Below, in pieces: positions 1-8,307 of a DNA stretch of 64,000 nt (the stretch's first letter is position 1; each line of letters begins with the position of its first letter). Under the pieces are notes generated by a model. The model was not told the origin of the DNA and searched no databases. It worked only from the letters and a program-made list of their open reading frames with translations. The translations under genes were made by a program, and so were the position numbers. The stretch comes from Bradyrhizobium sp. ISRA430 (lineage in GTDB: Bacteria; Pseudomonadota; Alphaproteobacteria; Rhizobiales; Xanthobacteraceae). The stretch covers positions 3,410,001-3,474,000 of the forward strand of contig NZ_CP094516.1 of assembly GCF_029909975.1 (NCBI RefSeq), read 5' to 3'.

Positions 1-136
1 AACGGCTTTGGCGTCGTCGTTGCGAGCATGGATCGCCAACATAACTCCGCATAATCACGGTGCATTTTCCTGCCCGGAACCGCCCCCGCACCACGCCGTT
101 ATCGCCCGAACACGCAATTCGACTGAGCGTTGAACC

Positions 137-346
137 ATGTCGGATGCCTACGATTATTTCCGCGCGCACGCGATCGCCGCCGCCCGCAAGGCGCGGAGCT
201 TGCCGCCCGGGCGGACGAAGCAAAAGCAGCGTACGGTCGCGCGCGTCTATCACCTCTTGTCCAAGGAGGCCGCGCTCGGGCCCAACGTCCAGCATCTCGA
301 CGATTTCCGCGCGGCGCGGCGCCTGGAGCGGCAGATCGGCCGGTGA
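137..346 (+). CDS. Small hypothetical protein, 69 aa
   Basis: A short basic protein without signal peptide or membrane segment. It starts MSDAYDYFRAHA and is rich in Arg, Lys and Ala, with a predicted helical character (ARKARSLPPGRTKQKQ, then a run ending RRLERQIGR). The ATG at 137 is the only good start; no strong Shine-Dalgarno is visible upstream. The 136 bases before it hold no gene I can recognise. I do not recognise a family. The length, acidic/basic patterning and sensible codon use suggest a real cytosolic protein; overlapping longer frames through the same DNA are rejected because the downstream dehydrogenase occupies their sequence. Confidence 0.5.
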   Translation: MSDAYDYFRAHAIAAARKARSLPPGRTKQKQRTVARVYHLLSKEAALGPNVQHLDDFRAARRLERQIGR

Positions 347-544
347 TCCCCAGCGGCGTCACGCCCGCCCGCCGTGATCTCTCCCATGCAAATTCGATCG
401 GCTGCCATTCCGTCGCGACGGACGCCCGCGAGGCACCCCACAGGTTGACGTTTGGGCCGCCACCACGTTGGATGCGCGCGCAAAGCGCGGGGGCATTGGG
501 CAATCCGGCGTTGGACAGTGCCGCACGTTCGACAGGGGATTTTT

Positions 545-1846
545 ATGACCTTTTCCAGCATTTTCGCGCAGTTCGTTGCGCTGGTCGGCGGCATCGCGCT
601 GCAATGGCGACGCCTGTCCGGCTCGGCGCCGACGCCGGCCTGGGGAGAGAAGCCGGCGATCCCCGAAGCCAAGCCGCAAGGCGCGATCCCGACGTTGAAG
701 ATGCCGACCGCGCGCGGCTGGCGCGAGGGACACAAGCCGACCGTTGCGCCAGGGCTGAAAGTCAATGCGTTCGCGACAGGCCTCGACCATCCGCGCTGGA
801 TCGAGGTGCTGCCCAACGGCGACGTCCTCATTGCCGAGGCGACGCAGATCGCGGGCCCGCCACGCACCGTGTTTCACTATGCCATGCAGGCGACGATGCG
901 GCGCGCCGCGGCGCTCGGCGTCAGTGCCAACCGCATCACGCTGCTGCGCGACAAGGACGGCGATGGCGTCGCCGAGCAGCGCGGCGCCTTCATGGAAAAT
1001 CTGAGCCAGCCGTTCGGCATGGCGCTGGTCGGCGACACCTTCTATGTCGGCAACACCGACGGCGTGATGGCCTTTCCCTATGTCGCGGGCGCCGACCGCA
1101 TCACCGTACCGGGCAAGCGGCTCGCCACATTCAAGCCGAGCGGGCACTGGACACGGAGCCTGCTCGCGAGCCCCGACGGCAAGAAGCTCTATGCCGGCGT
1201 AGGCTCGCTCAGCAATATCGCCGAACTCGGCATGGACGTCGAGGAAGGCCGCGCCGCGGTCTACGAGCTCGATCTCGTCGCCGGCACGCATCGCATCTTC
1301 GCCAGCGGCCTGCGCAATCCGGTCGGCCTTGCCTGGGAGCCAACAACGTCCATGCTCTGGACCGTCGTCAACGAGCGCGACGGCCTCGGCGACGAGACGC
1401 CGCCGGACTATCTCACCTCGGTCCGCGACGGCGGCTTCTACGGCTGGCCCTATTGCTACTGGGGCAAGACGGTGGACGATCGCGTGCCGCAGGATCCGGC
1501 GCTGGTCGCCAAGGCGATCACGCCGGACTATGCGCTCGGCGGCCACACCGCGTCGCTCGGCCTGTGCTGGATGCCGGCCGGCACGCTGCCGGGCTTCCCG
1601 GACGGCATGGTGATCGGCCAGCACGGCTCGTGGAATCGCAGCACGCTGTCCGGCTACAAGGTCGTGTTCATCCCGTTCGAGAACGGCCGCCCGTCCGGCC
1701 CGGCGCGCGACATCCTCTCAGGCTTCCTGTCGCCGGACGAGAAGGAATCTTATGGCCGCCCGGTCGGCGTGGCGATCGGGCCCGACAAGTCGCTGCTGAT
1801 GGCCGACGACGTCGGCAACGTGATCTGGCGCGTCACCGGCGCGTAA
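545..1846 (+). CDS. Sorbosone/glucose dehydrogenase-like beta-propeller protein
   Basis: A 433-residue member of the PQQ-dependent sugar dehydrogenase (sorbosone dehydrogenase) superfamily, expected to act in the periplasm. An N-terminal hydrophobic stretch (FAQFVALVGGIALQW) looks like a membrane anchor or uncleaved signal. Propeller-type segments include GLDHPRWIEVLPNGDVLIA near residue 79, a Ca-binding-like DKDGDGVAE, QPFGMALVGDTFYVGN, FASGLRNPVGLAWEP, and SYGRPVGVAIGPD near residue 402. The GFYGWPYCYWG and QHGSWNRS blocks are typical of the family. The ATG at 545 is chosen because the longer reading frame adds 31 residues without family character. The sugar substrate and use of PQQ cannot be told from sequence alone. 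It is separated by 3 bases from the convergent aspartate dehydrogenase gene. Confidence 0.85.
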   Translation: MTFSSIFAQFVALVGGIALQWRRLSGSAPTPAWGEKPAIPEAKPQGAIPTLKMPTARGWREGHKPTVAPGLKVNAFATGLDHPRWIEVLPNGDVLIAEATQIAGPPRTVFHYAMQATMRRAAALGVSANRITLLRDKDGDGVAEQRGAFMENLSQPFGMALVGDTFYVGNTDGVMAFPYVAGADRITVPGKRLATFKPSGHWTRSLLASPDGKKLYAGVGSLSNIAELGMDVEEGRAAVYELDLVAGTHRIFASGLRNPVGLAWEPTTSMLWTVVNERDGLGDETPPDYLTSVRDGGFYGWPYCYWGKTVDDRVPQDPALVAKAITPDYALGGHTASLGLCWMPAGTLPGFPDGMVIGQHGSWNRSTLSGYKVVFIPFENGRPSGPARDILSGFLSPDEKESYGRPVGVAIGPDKSLLMADDVGNVIWRVTGA

Positions 1847-1849
1847 GCC

Positions 1850-2674
1850 TCACGTCCCGACGCAGAGCGTGGCGCGCTGCTTGCGGAGCAACGCGATCAC
1901 GGACAGCGCCGTAATCAGCCCCGTCTTGGGATTCTCGGACGGGATGTTCTCGATGGACATCGCGAAGCGCGCGGAATCGGACTCGACCTCGATGCGATGA
2001 ACGTTGCGCGTCACGGTCGGGTCGGCCCAGATCTGCACCAAGGTGCGGTCGGGCCCGACGCCTGCGAACGACAGCGCGACCGCGACATTGAGGTTGGCCG
2101 GAAAGCCCTTGGCCGCCTCGCGTGCCGTGCCCTCGAACAGTTTGAGCGGCTCCCGCAGATTGTCGATGTCGATGCCGTTCTCGACGATGAACGGCGCGCC
2201 CTTCAGACCGTCGATCGGCTTGCGGGTGACCATCTTCACCGAATGAATGGTGCCGATAGCGGCGGCATTGACAGCGTCGAGCCCGATCAGCGCGCCCGTG
2301 GGCACCATGATGCGCCCGCCATTGGCGCGCGCGAGATCGATGAGGTCGGCATTGTCGAGCAGCGCGCCGACGCTGACGACGACCGCGGCCTTGCCGCGCT
2401 TCACCGCGGGCTCGACGATGGCCCGCAGATTCCGACTCGGTGCACACTCGACCACGATGTCGGCGGCATCGCCAAGCTCTTCGATCGGCACGACCCGCGG
2501 CGGGCGGCGCAGACCTTTCAGGAAAGCCTGATGCTTGGCGGGATCGCGCACCGCGACGGCCGACAGCGTCAGCCCCTCGATGCCCTGATCGAGCGCAGTC
2601 GCGATCTTGCTGCCAATCGAGCCTAGTCCCGCGATCGCAATCCGCAAATCGTTCGAAGCTCTCTGTTCGGTCAT
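1850..2674 (-). CDS. Aspartate dehydrogenase (DUF108 family)
   Basis: A 274-residue NAD(P)-dependent enzyme of the aspartate dehydrogenase/NadX family, which oxidises L-aspartate to iminosuccinate/oxaloacetate or runs in the aminating direction. The N-terminal Rossmann fold has GLGSIG at residues 16-21; the C-terminal domain carries the family blocks GRIMVPTGALIGLDAV, NLNVAVALSFAGVG and WADPTVTRNVHRIEV. The start is MTEQRAS, preceded by GGGCAGGA; a further in-frame start seven codons upstream is less likely. It lies 38 bases downstream of the LysR gene on the same strand, so the two may be co-transcribed, and opposite a tartrate/malate catabolic pair. Whether the physiological substrate is aspartate or a related beta-substituted dicarboxylate is not decided by sequence. 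Confidence 0.85.
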   Translation of the reverse strand: MTEQRASNDLRIAIAGLGSIGSKIATALDQGIEGLTLSAVAVRDPAKHQAFLKGLRRPPRVVPIEELGDAADIVVECAPSRNLRAIVEPAVKRGKAAVVVSVGALLDNADLIDLARANGGRIMVPTGALIGLDAVNAAAIGTIHSVKMVTRKPIDGLKGAPFIVENGIDIDNLREPLKLFEGTAREAAKGFPANLNVAVALSFAGVGPDRTLVQIWADPTVTRNVHRIEVESDSARFAMSIENIPSENPKTGLITALSVIALLRKQRATLCVGT

Positions 2675-2712
2675 CGCGTCCTGCCCTTTCACCAAGCCGA
2701 AGTCATAGCTCC

Positions 2713-3630
2713 TCAGGCCTCCCGCGCATAGCTGCGCAGGCGTGCCTCAAGCACCGCCAGCATCGCATCGCGCGCGGGATCGCGCGAGCCACGCAGCCAT
2801 GCGGCCGCGAGCGGCAGCCGGCCGACGGGGCCGCTCTGCCGCGGCCGCAGCGGCACGAAACGCACGCCCGACACCGCCATCCGCGTCGTCCAGCGCGGCA
2901 CGATGGCGACGCCAAGGCGGGTTGCCACCAGGTTGATGATGGTCTGCTTCTCGTCGGCGACCTGCGCGATCCGCGGTGTCAGGCCAGCCTGCTCGAACAG
3001 TTTCATCGTGAGATCGTAACTGTGCGGCCGCGAGCGGCGGTCCGGTACCAGCATCGGCTCGTCGGCGATCTCGGACAGCGCAATCGACTTGCGCCCGGCG
3101 AGCGCGTGCCGCTGCGGGAATGCGACGATCGCTGTCTCCTGGAGGAGATGGCGGAATTCGAGCCGCTTGTCCGGCCGGTCGGGCGGCCGGACAAAGGCGA
3201 GGTCGAGTGCGCCGGTCAAAATCTTCGGCAGCAGCCGGACGGTCTTGTCTTCGAGCAACTGTACCGCGACCTCCGGATGCTTAGCGCGAAAGTCGCGCAA
3301 CAGCGGCGGCAGCAGTCCGGCCGCGGCGCTGTCGATGGCACCGACCCGCAGCCGCCGCGCGGTCCGTTCGCGCGAGCGGTTGCGCAAACTGCTCTCGACG
3401 GCCTCGACGCGCGCGAGGATGGCACGCGCGTCGCGCAGCAGGCTTGCGCCGTCCTCGGTGAGCGACACCGCACGCGTGGTCCGGGCGAACAGCCGCGTTC
3501 CCAGATCCTCCTCGAGCAGCCTGATCTGGCGACCGAGCGCAGAAGGCAGCATCTGGAGATGCTGCGCCGCCCTGCCGAAATGAAGCTGCTCCGCCGCCGC
3601 CACGAAGCATCGAAGCTGATGCAATTCCAT
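2713..3630 (-). CDS. LysR-family transcriptional regulator
   Basis: A 305-residue LysR-type regulator with the N-terminal winged helix-turn-helix in residues 1-60 (MELHQLRCFVAAAEQLHFGR, then LPSALGRQIRLLEEDLG and FARTTRAVSLTEDG) and a type-2 periplasmic-binding-like effector domain from about residue 90 to 300. It is transcribed divergently from the MFS carrier and tartrate/malate dehydrogenase genes, the usual layout for a LysR activator of its neighbours, with the effector probably a dicarboxylate or hydroxy acid. A TTATA-N11-TATAA dyad lies 40-60 bases upstream of its start and is a good candidate for its binding site. The effector is inference from context. Confidence 0.93.
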   Translation of the reverse strand: MELHQLRCFVAAAEQLHFGRAAQHLQMLPSALGRQIRLLEEDLGTRLFARTTRAVSLTEDGASLLRDARAILARVEAVESSLRNRSRERTARRLRVGAIDSAAAGLLPPLLRDFRAKHPEVAVQLLEDKTVRLLPKILTGALDLAFVRPPDRPDKRLEFRHLLQETAIVAFPQRHALAGRKSIALSEIADEPMLVPDRRSRPHSYDLTMKLFEQAGLTPRIAQVADEKQTIINLVATRLGVAIVPRWTTRMAVSGVRFVPLRPRQSGPVGRLPLAAAWLRGSRDPARDAMLAVLEARLRSYAREA

Positions 3631-3669
3631 TCGCCGGTCCGTGCTCCCGATTCCCCTCGCCTGATCGGA

Positions 3670-3690
3670 TTATATCATTTTTTTGTATAA
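3670..3690. promoter_or_regulatory. Candidate LysR operator, TTATA-N11-TATAA
   Basis: A perfect 5-base dyad TTATA (3670-3674) and TATAA (3686-3690) separated by exactly 11 bases. This fits the T-N11-A architecture of LysR boxes. It sits in the 165-base gap between the divergent LysR gene and the MFS gene, in an AT-rich patch unlike the surrounding GC-rich DNA. The right arm could double as a -10 element for the minus-strand LysR gene, giving autoregulation. Binding is inferred. Confidence 0.55.
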
Positions 3691-3795
3691 ACCAGCGTCA
3701 ATTGAGTCCGCCGCTTGCCTCCGCCTAGGCTCACTGCCGGCGTGGACCATGGGTCCGCCAGCATAACCATAATTCTGCATCTCAAGGAGGCCAGG

Positions 3796-5094
3796 GTGGC
3801 GAGCGAGCTTCAGACGCGCGTGCTGCGCAAGATCACGTTGCGCATCGTTCCCTTCATCATGCTGCTCTACTTCGTGGCCTTCATCGACCGCGTCAATATC
3901 GGCTTCGCCTCGCTGACGATGAACAAGGACATCGGGCTGTCGCCGGCGGTCTACGGCTTCGGCGCCGGCATCTTCTTCTGGGGCTATTTCCTGTTCGAAG
4001 TGCCCTCCAACATCATCCTGCACCGGGTCGGCGCGCGGATCTGGATCGCGCGGGTGATGATCACCTGGGGGCTGGTGTCGGCCGCGATGGCCTTCGTACA
4101 GGGTGCGACGAGCTTCTACGTGCTGCGCTTCCTGCTCGGCGTCGCCGAAGCCGGCTTCTTTCCCGGTATCATCCTCTATCTCTCCTACTGGTTCCCGGCG
4201 CGCCAGCGCGCCGCAGTGACCGCGCTGTTCATGGCTGCCGCGCCGCTCTCGACCGTGCTGGGATCGCCGATCTCCGGCGCGCTCTTGGAGATGGACGGTC
4301 TGCTCGGCTTCAAGGGCTGGCAATGGCTGTTCGTGCTGGAGGCACTGCCCGCGGTGCTACTCGGCTGCGTCGTGCTGGTGTTCCTGACCGACCGCCCGGA
4401 GAAGGCAAAATGGCTCGCGGACGACGAGCGCCGGTGGCTGGTCGAGGCCATGAATGCGGAGACCACGAGCAAGGCCGCGACCGCAAGCCACAGCGTCTGG
4501 CGCGGGCTCGCCGACCCCCGCGTGCTGGCGCTGTCGCTGATCTATTTCGGCACCTCGGCCGGCCTCTACACGCTCGGCGTCTGGGCGCCGCAGATCATCA
4601 AGCAGTTCGGCCTGTCCTCGCTCCAGGTCGGCTTCCTCAACGCGGTGCCGGCGACCGCCGCCGTCGTCGCCATGATCCTGTGGGCGCGGCATTCGGACCG
4701 GACCGGCGAACGCACCTGGCACGTCGTATGGGCCTGCCTGCTCGCTGCTGCTGGCCTCGCCTTCGCCGGCCTTGCGACCGGCGTCGCCACGGTGCTGATC
4801 GCGCTGGCGCTGGTCAATATCGGCATCTCCTCGGCAAAGCCGCCGCTCTGGAGCATGCCGACGATGTTCCTGTCCGGCTCGGCGGCCGCGGCCGGCATCG
4901 CCACCATCAACTCGATCGGCAATCTCGGCGGTTTCGTCGGGCCCGCCATGATCGGCTGGATCAAGGACCAGACCGGCAGTTTCGTCGGCGGGCTCTACTT
5001 CGTCGGCGGGCTGCTCGTTCTCTCCGCCGTGCTCACCCTTCTATTGTCGCGCGCACAAGCCGCACGCGTCGAACCCGTCACGCAATCCCACTGA
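3796..5094 (+). CDS. MFS transporter, ACS family, probable tartrate/dicarboxylate carrier
   Basis: A 432-residue major facilitator of the anion:cation symporter family with about 12 hydrophobic helices. The family block FIDRVNIGFASLTMNKD lies after helix 1, and an ARIWIARVMITWGLVSA segment and an NSIGNLGGFVGPAMIGW block in the C-terminal half are characteristic of the TtuB/phthalate-permease branch. The start is the GTG at 3796 because a perfect AAGGAGG (3784-3790) precedes it at 5-base spacing; upstream codons lack family sequence. The downstream gene, 21 bases away, encodes a TtuC-type dehydrogenase, so import of tartrate or D-malate is the best guess. Probably regulated by the divergent LysR protein. 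Confidence 0.85.
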   Translation: MASELQTRVLRKITLRIVPFIMLLYFVAFIDRVNIGFASLTMNKDIGLSPAVYGFGAGIFFWGYFLFEVPSNIILHRVGARIWIARVMITWGLVSAAMAFVQGATSFYVLRFLLGVAEAGFFPGIILYLSYWFPARQRAAVTALFMAAAPLSTVLGSPISGALLEMDGLLGFKGWQWLFVLEALPAVLLGCVVLVFLTDRPEKAKWLADDERRWLVEAMNAETTSKAATASHSVWRGLADPRVLALSLIYFGTSAGLYTLGVWAPQIIKQFGLSSLQVGFLNAVPATAAVVAMILWARHSDRTGERTWHVVWACLLAAAGLAFAGLATGVATVLIALALVNIGISSAKPPLWSMPTMFLSGSAAAAGIATINSIGNLGGFVGPAMIGWIKDQTGSFVGGLYFVGGLLVLSAVLTLLLSRAQAARVEPVTQSH

Positions 5095-5115
5095 TCATCC
5101 AAACGGAGTATTCCC

Positions 5116-6189
5116 ATGCGCACCCATTCGATTGCAGCAATCCCCGCTGACGGGATCGGCCCTGAGGTCATCTCCGCCGGCCTCCGCGTGCTGGAGGCGC
5201 TGGCAAAACGCGGCGGCGACCTCGCCTTCAACGTCAAGACCTTCGACTGGGGCTCGGACTATTACAAGAAGCACGGCGTGATGATGCCGGCCGACGGCCT
5301 CACTGAACTCAAGAAGTTCGACGCGATCTATTTCGGCGCGGTCGGCGCGCCCGACGTGCCCGATCACATCACGCTGTGGGGCCTGCGCCTGCCGATCTGC
5401 CAGGGCTTCGACCAGTACGCCAATGTGCGGCCGACCAAGATCCTGCCCGGTGTCGCCTCGCCGCTGCGCAATGTCGGCGTCGGCGATCTCGACTGGGTGA
5501 TCGTGCGCGAGAATTCGGAAGGCGAATATGCCGGCATGGGCGGCCGCGCTCACAAGGGCCTGCCCGAGGAGGTCGGCACCGAAGTCGCGGTGTTCACCCG
5601 CGTCGGCGTCACCCGCATCATGCGCTATGCGTTCCAGCTCGCGCAGTCGCGTCCGCGCAAGCTGCTCACGGTGGTGACCAAGTCGAACGCGCAGCGCCAC
5701 GGCATGGTGATGTGGGACGAGATCGCCGCCGAGGTGGCAGGCGAATTCCCCGACGTCACCTGGGACAAGGTGCTGGTCGACGCCATGACCGTGCGCATGA
5801 CGCTGCATCCGAAGAGCCTCGACACCATCGTGGCGACCAATCTCCACGCCGACATCCTCTCGGACCTCGCCGGCGCGCTCGCCGGCAGCCTCGGCGTGGC
5901 GCCGACCGGCAACATCGATCCGCAGCGCCGCTTTCCCTCGATGTTCGAGCCGATCCACGGCTCGGCCTTCGACATCACCGGCAAGGGCATCGCCAACCCC
6001 GTGGCGACGTTTTGGACCGGTGCACAGATGCTCGAGCATCTCGGCGAGAAGGATGCCGCGGGCCGGCTGATGGCCGCCGTCGAGCGCGTCTGCGCCGCCG
6101 GTGTGCTGACGCCGGATGTCGGCGGCAAGGCGACGACCAAGGAGGTGACCGACGCCGTCATCGACGCGATCCACGGCTCGAACGTCTAG
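5116..6189 (+). CDS. Tartrate dehydrogenase/decarboxylase or D-malate dehydrogenase (TtuC/DmlA family)
   Basis: A 357-residue beta-decarboxylating dehydrogenase of the isocitrate/isopropylmalate dehydrogenase family, of the tartrate dehydrogenase/D-malate dehydrogenase type. It oxidises a 2-hydroxy dicarboxylate with NAD+ and Mg/Mn2+, with decarboxylation to pyruvate in the D-malate case. Visible family blocks are ENSEGEYAG (132-140, substrate-loop), KSNAQRHGMVMWDEI, the metal-binding ATNLHADILSDLAGALAG near 239 and PIHGSAFDITGKGIANP. GGAG precedes the ATG. It forms a two-gene operon with the MFS carrier upstream. Tartrate, D-malate and isopropylmalate enzymes are hard to separate by sequence; leuB is unlikely given the TtuB-like partner and the lack of leu genes nearby. 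Confidence 0.85.
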   Translation: MRTHSIAAIPADGIGPEVISAGLRVLEALAKRGGDLAFNVKTFDWGSDYYKKHGVMMPADGLTELKKFDAIYFGAVGAPDVPDHITLWGLRLPICQGFDQYANVRPTKILPGVASPLRNVGVGDLDWVIVRENSEGEYAGMGGRAHKGLPEEVGTEVAVFTRVGVTRIMRYAFQLAQSRPRKLLTVVTKSNAQRHGMVMWDEIAAEVAGEFPDVTWDKVLVDAMTVRMTLHPKSLDTIVATNLHADILSDLAGALAGSLGVAPTGNIDPQRRFPSMFEPIHGSAFDITGKGIANPVATFWTGAQMLEHLGEKDAAGRLMAAVERVCAAGVLTPDVGGKATTKEVTDAVIDAIHGSNV

Positions 6190-6225
6190 CAGGCTCAGAA
6201 GAGCGGGCGACCGGAGAACTCAGAA

Positions 6226-6248
6226 CACCTCTCCCGTAGGGAGAGGTG
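6226..6248. terminator. Perfect 10-bp hairpin between convergent genes
   Basis: CACCTCTCCC (6226-6235) and GGGAGAGGTG (6239-6248) form a perfect 10-bp stem with a 3-base loop, between the convergent dehydrogenase and PilZ genes. No long T-run follows on either strand. It may end transcription from both sides, or be a short member of the interspersed palindromes seen elsewhere in the window. Confidence 0.55.
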
Positions 6249-6284
6249 GAACACGGAGAGCCGCGAGCATAATTTCATCACGCT

Positions 6285-6656
6285 TTAGTCCACGAACTCG
6301 ACGCCAATGCGATTTCCGCTGGACCAGATCACGCGACAATCTCTGATGATGCGATCTCTCTCCAGCATCAACTTGAAGCGGGGTCTGACATAGAGCCTGT
6401 CGGGCATCTCGATGGCGGCGCCATGATCGGACAGATTGACCACGTGGCATCGCATGCTGGATCCATCGCCGGCGATATAGGCAGTCTCGATAACCGGCGT
6501 GCGCTGCTGTCTGCGTCGCTCTTCCACGGCTACGTCCCGCCCATTACCCAATACGACACGAGGTATTTCGTTACTTACAAAATTGACCGCCCGGGGGGCG
6601 CTCGAGGACCGGCACTGGAGACAAATCCAGCCGGCCCCGGCCTGCCCGAAGAACAC
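6285..6656 (-). CDS. PilZ-domain protein
   Basis: A 123-residue frame whose C-terminal 80 residues form a PilZ domain, the c-di-GMP-binding module. The N-terminal RRRQQR fits the RxxxR motif and NLSDHGAAIE fits the [D/N]xSxxG motif. The furthest start is a GTG at 6656; a second GTG at 6527 gives an 80-residue single-domain protein that begins VEERRRQQR, closer to usual stand-alone PilZ proteins, so the start is uncertain. The extra N-terminal stretch contains a CLQC pair and no recognised domain. It is followed upstream on the same strand by the secreted TPR and FecR genes and may belong to a surface/c-di-GMP regulated locus, though the 103-base gap argues against tight coupling. Confidence 0.8.
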   Translation of the reverse strand: MFFGQAGAGWICLQCRSSSAPRAVNFVSNEIPRVVLGNGRDVAVEERRRQQRTPVIETAYIAGDGSSMRCHVVNLSDHGAAIEMPDRLYVRPRFKLMLERDRIIRDCRVIWSSGNRIGVEFVD

Positions 6657-6759
6657 GCGGATGAATTGCGTGTCGGCATCAATGATGCGCGCGAAACATT
6701 CAGAAAGCGCTAAAGGCTCCCGCGAGGCGCGACGACCTCAGTCGTCCCCCGACCTGGCC

Positions 6760-7614
6760 TCACTGCACGCCATAGCGGGCGAAGTCGTCGCCGACCTTGG
6801 CCTCGATCATCTTCGCGGCCGCGAGGTCGCTGTCGCCACCCGCTTTGTCACCCTGCCTGAGCTTGGCAAGCCCGCGTCCGTAAAGCGCGCTTGCCAGTTT
6901 TGGCTCGACGCGCAACGCCGAATTGTAATCATCGATGGCGGCGGCGGCTCGACCCATCTTCAAATGGATCAGCGCACGCGAGTCGTATGCCGCGGCGTTG
7001 TTCGAATCCGCCTGAAGCACCCTGTTGCAGTCGTCGAGCCCGGCCGCCAGATCGCCGAGGATGGCTCGGGTCCAGCAACGTCCGCTCCAGGCAAGCGTCG
7101 AATTGGGGTCGAGACGAATGGCCTCGTCGAAATCCCGCGCGGCACGATCATACCGGCCCATTTTCAGGTAGGCTTCCGCGCGATTGGCGAAGGCGCTGCC
7201 ATAGTCCGGGTTGAGCTTGATTGCCTGATCGAACGCCTTGACCGCGTCGTCATAGGCACCCTTCCTCAAATAGGCCACGCCGCGGTTGTTCACCGGCTTG
7301 ACGTAGCCTGAAGCGAGCTCGATCGCCTGATCGAAATCCCTGATCGCACGGTCGTACTCCGCCGTCGCGATGTAAGCATTGCCACGATTGTTGTACGCCA
7401 CAGCGAGCGCGTCCGGCTTGGCATCACCCGAACTGATGAGCACCGTACAGCCGACAATACGGGCCTGAAGCGGGATGCGGTCCGCGCCGTTGCACTGCTC
7501 GATACTCTTGAGGTGGCTATTCTTCTGCAGCTCTTGCGCCATCGCCGGTGAACTGAGCAGCAGCAGAACGAGACCGGACGCGACGCTGTCGATGATAGCG
7601 AGCCTTGTCGTCAT
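6760..7614 (-). CDS. Secreted tetratricopeptide-repeat protein
   Basis: A 284-residue exported protein. The signal peptide is MTTRLAIIDSVASGLVLLLL followed by SSPAMAQE, with likely cleavage after AMA. The mature part holds about six TPR units, for example AVAYNNRGNAYIATAEYDRA, VKPVNNRGVAYLRKGAYDDA, and FANRAEAYLKMGRYDRA, each ending in an amphipathic helix such as IRDFDQAIEL. The start is the ATG at 7614, behind CAGGGA; the longer frame would place 12 extra residues before the signal peptide. It follows the FecR-domain gene by 48 bases on the same strand and is probably co-transcribed, suggesting a periplasmic partner or scaffold. No enzymatic domain is visible. Confidence 0.85.
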   Translation of the reverse strand: MTTRLAIIDSVASGLVLLLLSSPAMAQELQKNSHLKSIEQCNGADRIPLQARIVGCTVLISSGDAKPDALAVAYNNRGNAYIATAEYDRAIRDFDQAIELASGYVKPVNNRGVAYLRKGAYDDAVKAFDQAIKLNPDYGSAFANRAEAYLKMGRYDRAARDFDEAIRLDPNSTLAWSGRCWTRAILGDLAAGLDDCNRVLQADSNNAAAYDSRALIHLKMGRAAAAIDDYNSALRVEPKLASALYGRGLAKLRQGDKAGGDSDLAAAKMIEAKVGDDFARYGVQ

Positions 7615-7662
7615 GTCCCTGTCAGGCCCCAGTGGAAATGAACGGAGCACCGCAAAATCGCT

Positions 7663-8307
7663 TCAGCATCCTCGGCAGATGTTCAGCTTGCGATTGACCT
7701 CCTCTTCGGGCTGCCGCGTTGTGGTCGTGACCCGCTTCTTGAGCAGTTTGCTCTTGCCCTCCTCGATGAGAGTCGAGAACTTGACGGCACCATCATCCGA
7801 AATCTCGATGTGCGGCGTCGTGCCTCGGATTCCCATGGTCGCGACAGGCGTATCGACCTTCATATCGCCCGTCTTGGCGACCTGGCCGGCAATAAACGTG
7901 ACCGTGCCCTTGGAAACGTTGAAAAACGTCGAATTGGCCTTCCCCGCCGGCTCGTACACGTATTCGTCCAAGGTCATGCGAGCGTTGCTCGACAGATTGA
8001 ATGACGAACCGTCGGTGAAGTTGATGTTGATCCGGCTGTCGGCCCCGGTTCGCACCACATCACCCAGATAGACGATATCGCCAACCTTGGTTTGAGCGGC
8101 CTGATCGGGAAGGTTGGCCTGCACGACGACCGCACCTGCGTGCTCGATCGTGACCGAGCCCGTCGCGGCTACGACCTTGCCGATGGGTTTTAGCGCAACA
8201 TCCTGGACGCTGGGCTTCGCGGGACTGACTTGCGCCTGAGCAACCAGAACATTCGCGAATGCCCAAACGAAACCAGTCACCAAAGCCGCAATCGTGCGTC
8301 TGCACAT
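7663..8307 (-). CDS. Secreted FecR-domain protein
   Basis: A 214-residue exported protein: MCRRTIAALVTGFVWAFANV is a signal peptide with probable cleavage near AQAQ. A FecR domain follows, with GDIVYLGDVVRTGADSRI, FTDGSSFNLSSNARMTLDEY, VSKGTVTFIAGQVA and the closing VDTPVATMGIRGT. Unlike the classical FecR regulators it has no cytoplasmic anti-sigma domain and no transmembrane helix after the signal, and no ECF sigma gene is adjacent, so a periplasmic binding or structural role is more likely than sigma-factor control. The C-terminus is basic (KSKLLKKRVTTTTR) and ends in a Cys pair (CRGC). The same domain occurs at the N-terminus of the divergent 1361-residue protein. Confidence 0.85.
   Translation of the reverse strand: MCRRTIAALVTGFVWAFANVLVAQAQVSPAKPSVQDVALKPIGKVVAATGSVTIEHAGAVVVQANLPDQAAQTKVGDIVYLGDVVRTGADSRININFTDGSSFNLSSNARMTLDEYVYEPAGKANSTFFNVSKGTVTFIAGQVAKTGDMKVDTPVATMGIRGTTPHIEISDDGAVKFSTLIEEGKSKLLKKRVTTTTRQPEEEVNRKLNICRGC

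Noticed and set aside
130..1914. Long plus-strand frame (594 codons) across the start of the window
   Set aside because: It is out of frame with the sorbosone dehydrogenase, is extremely Arg-rich and has no family similarity; a GC-rich shadow.
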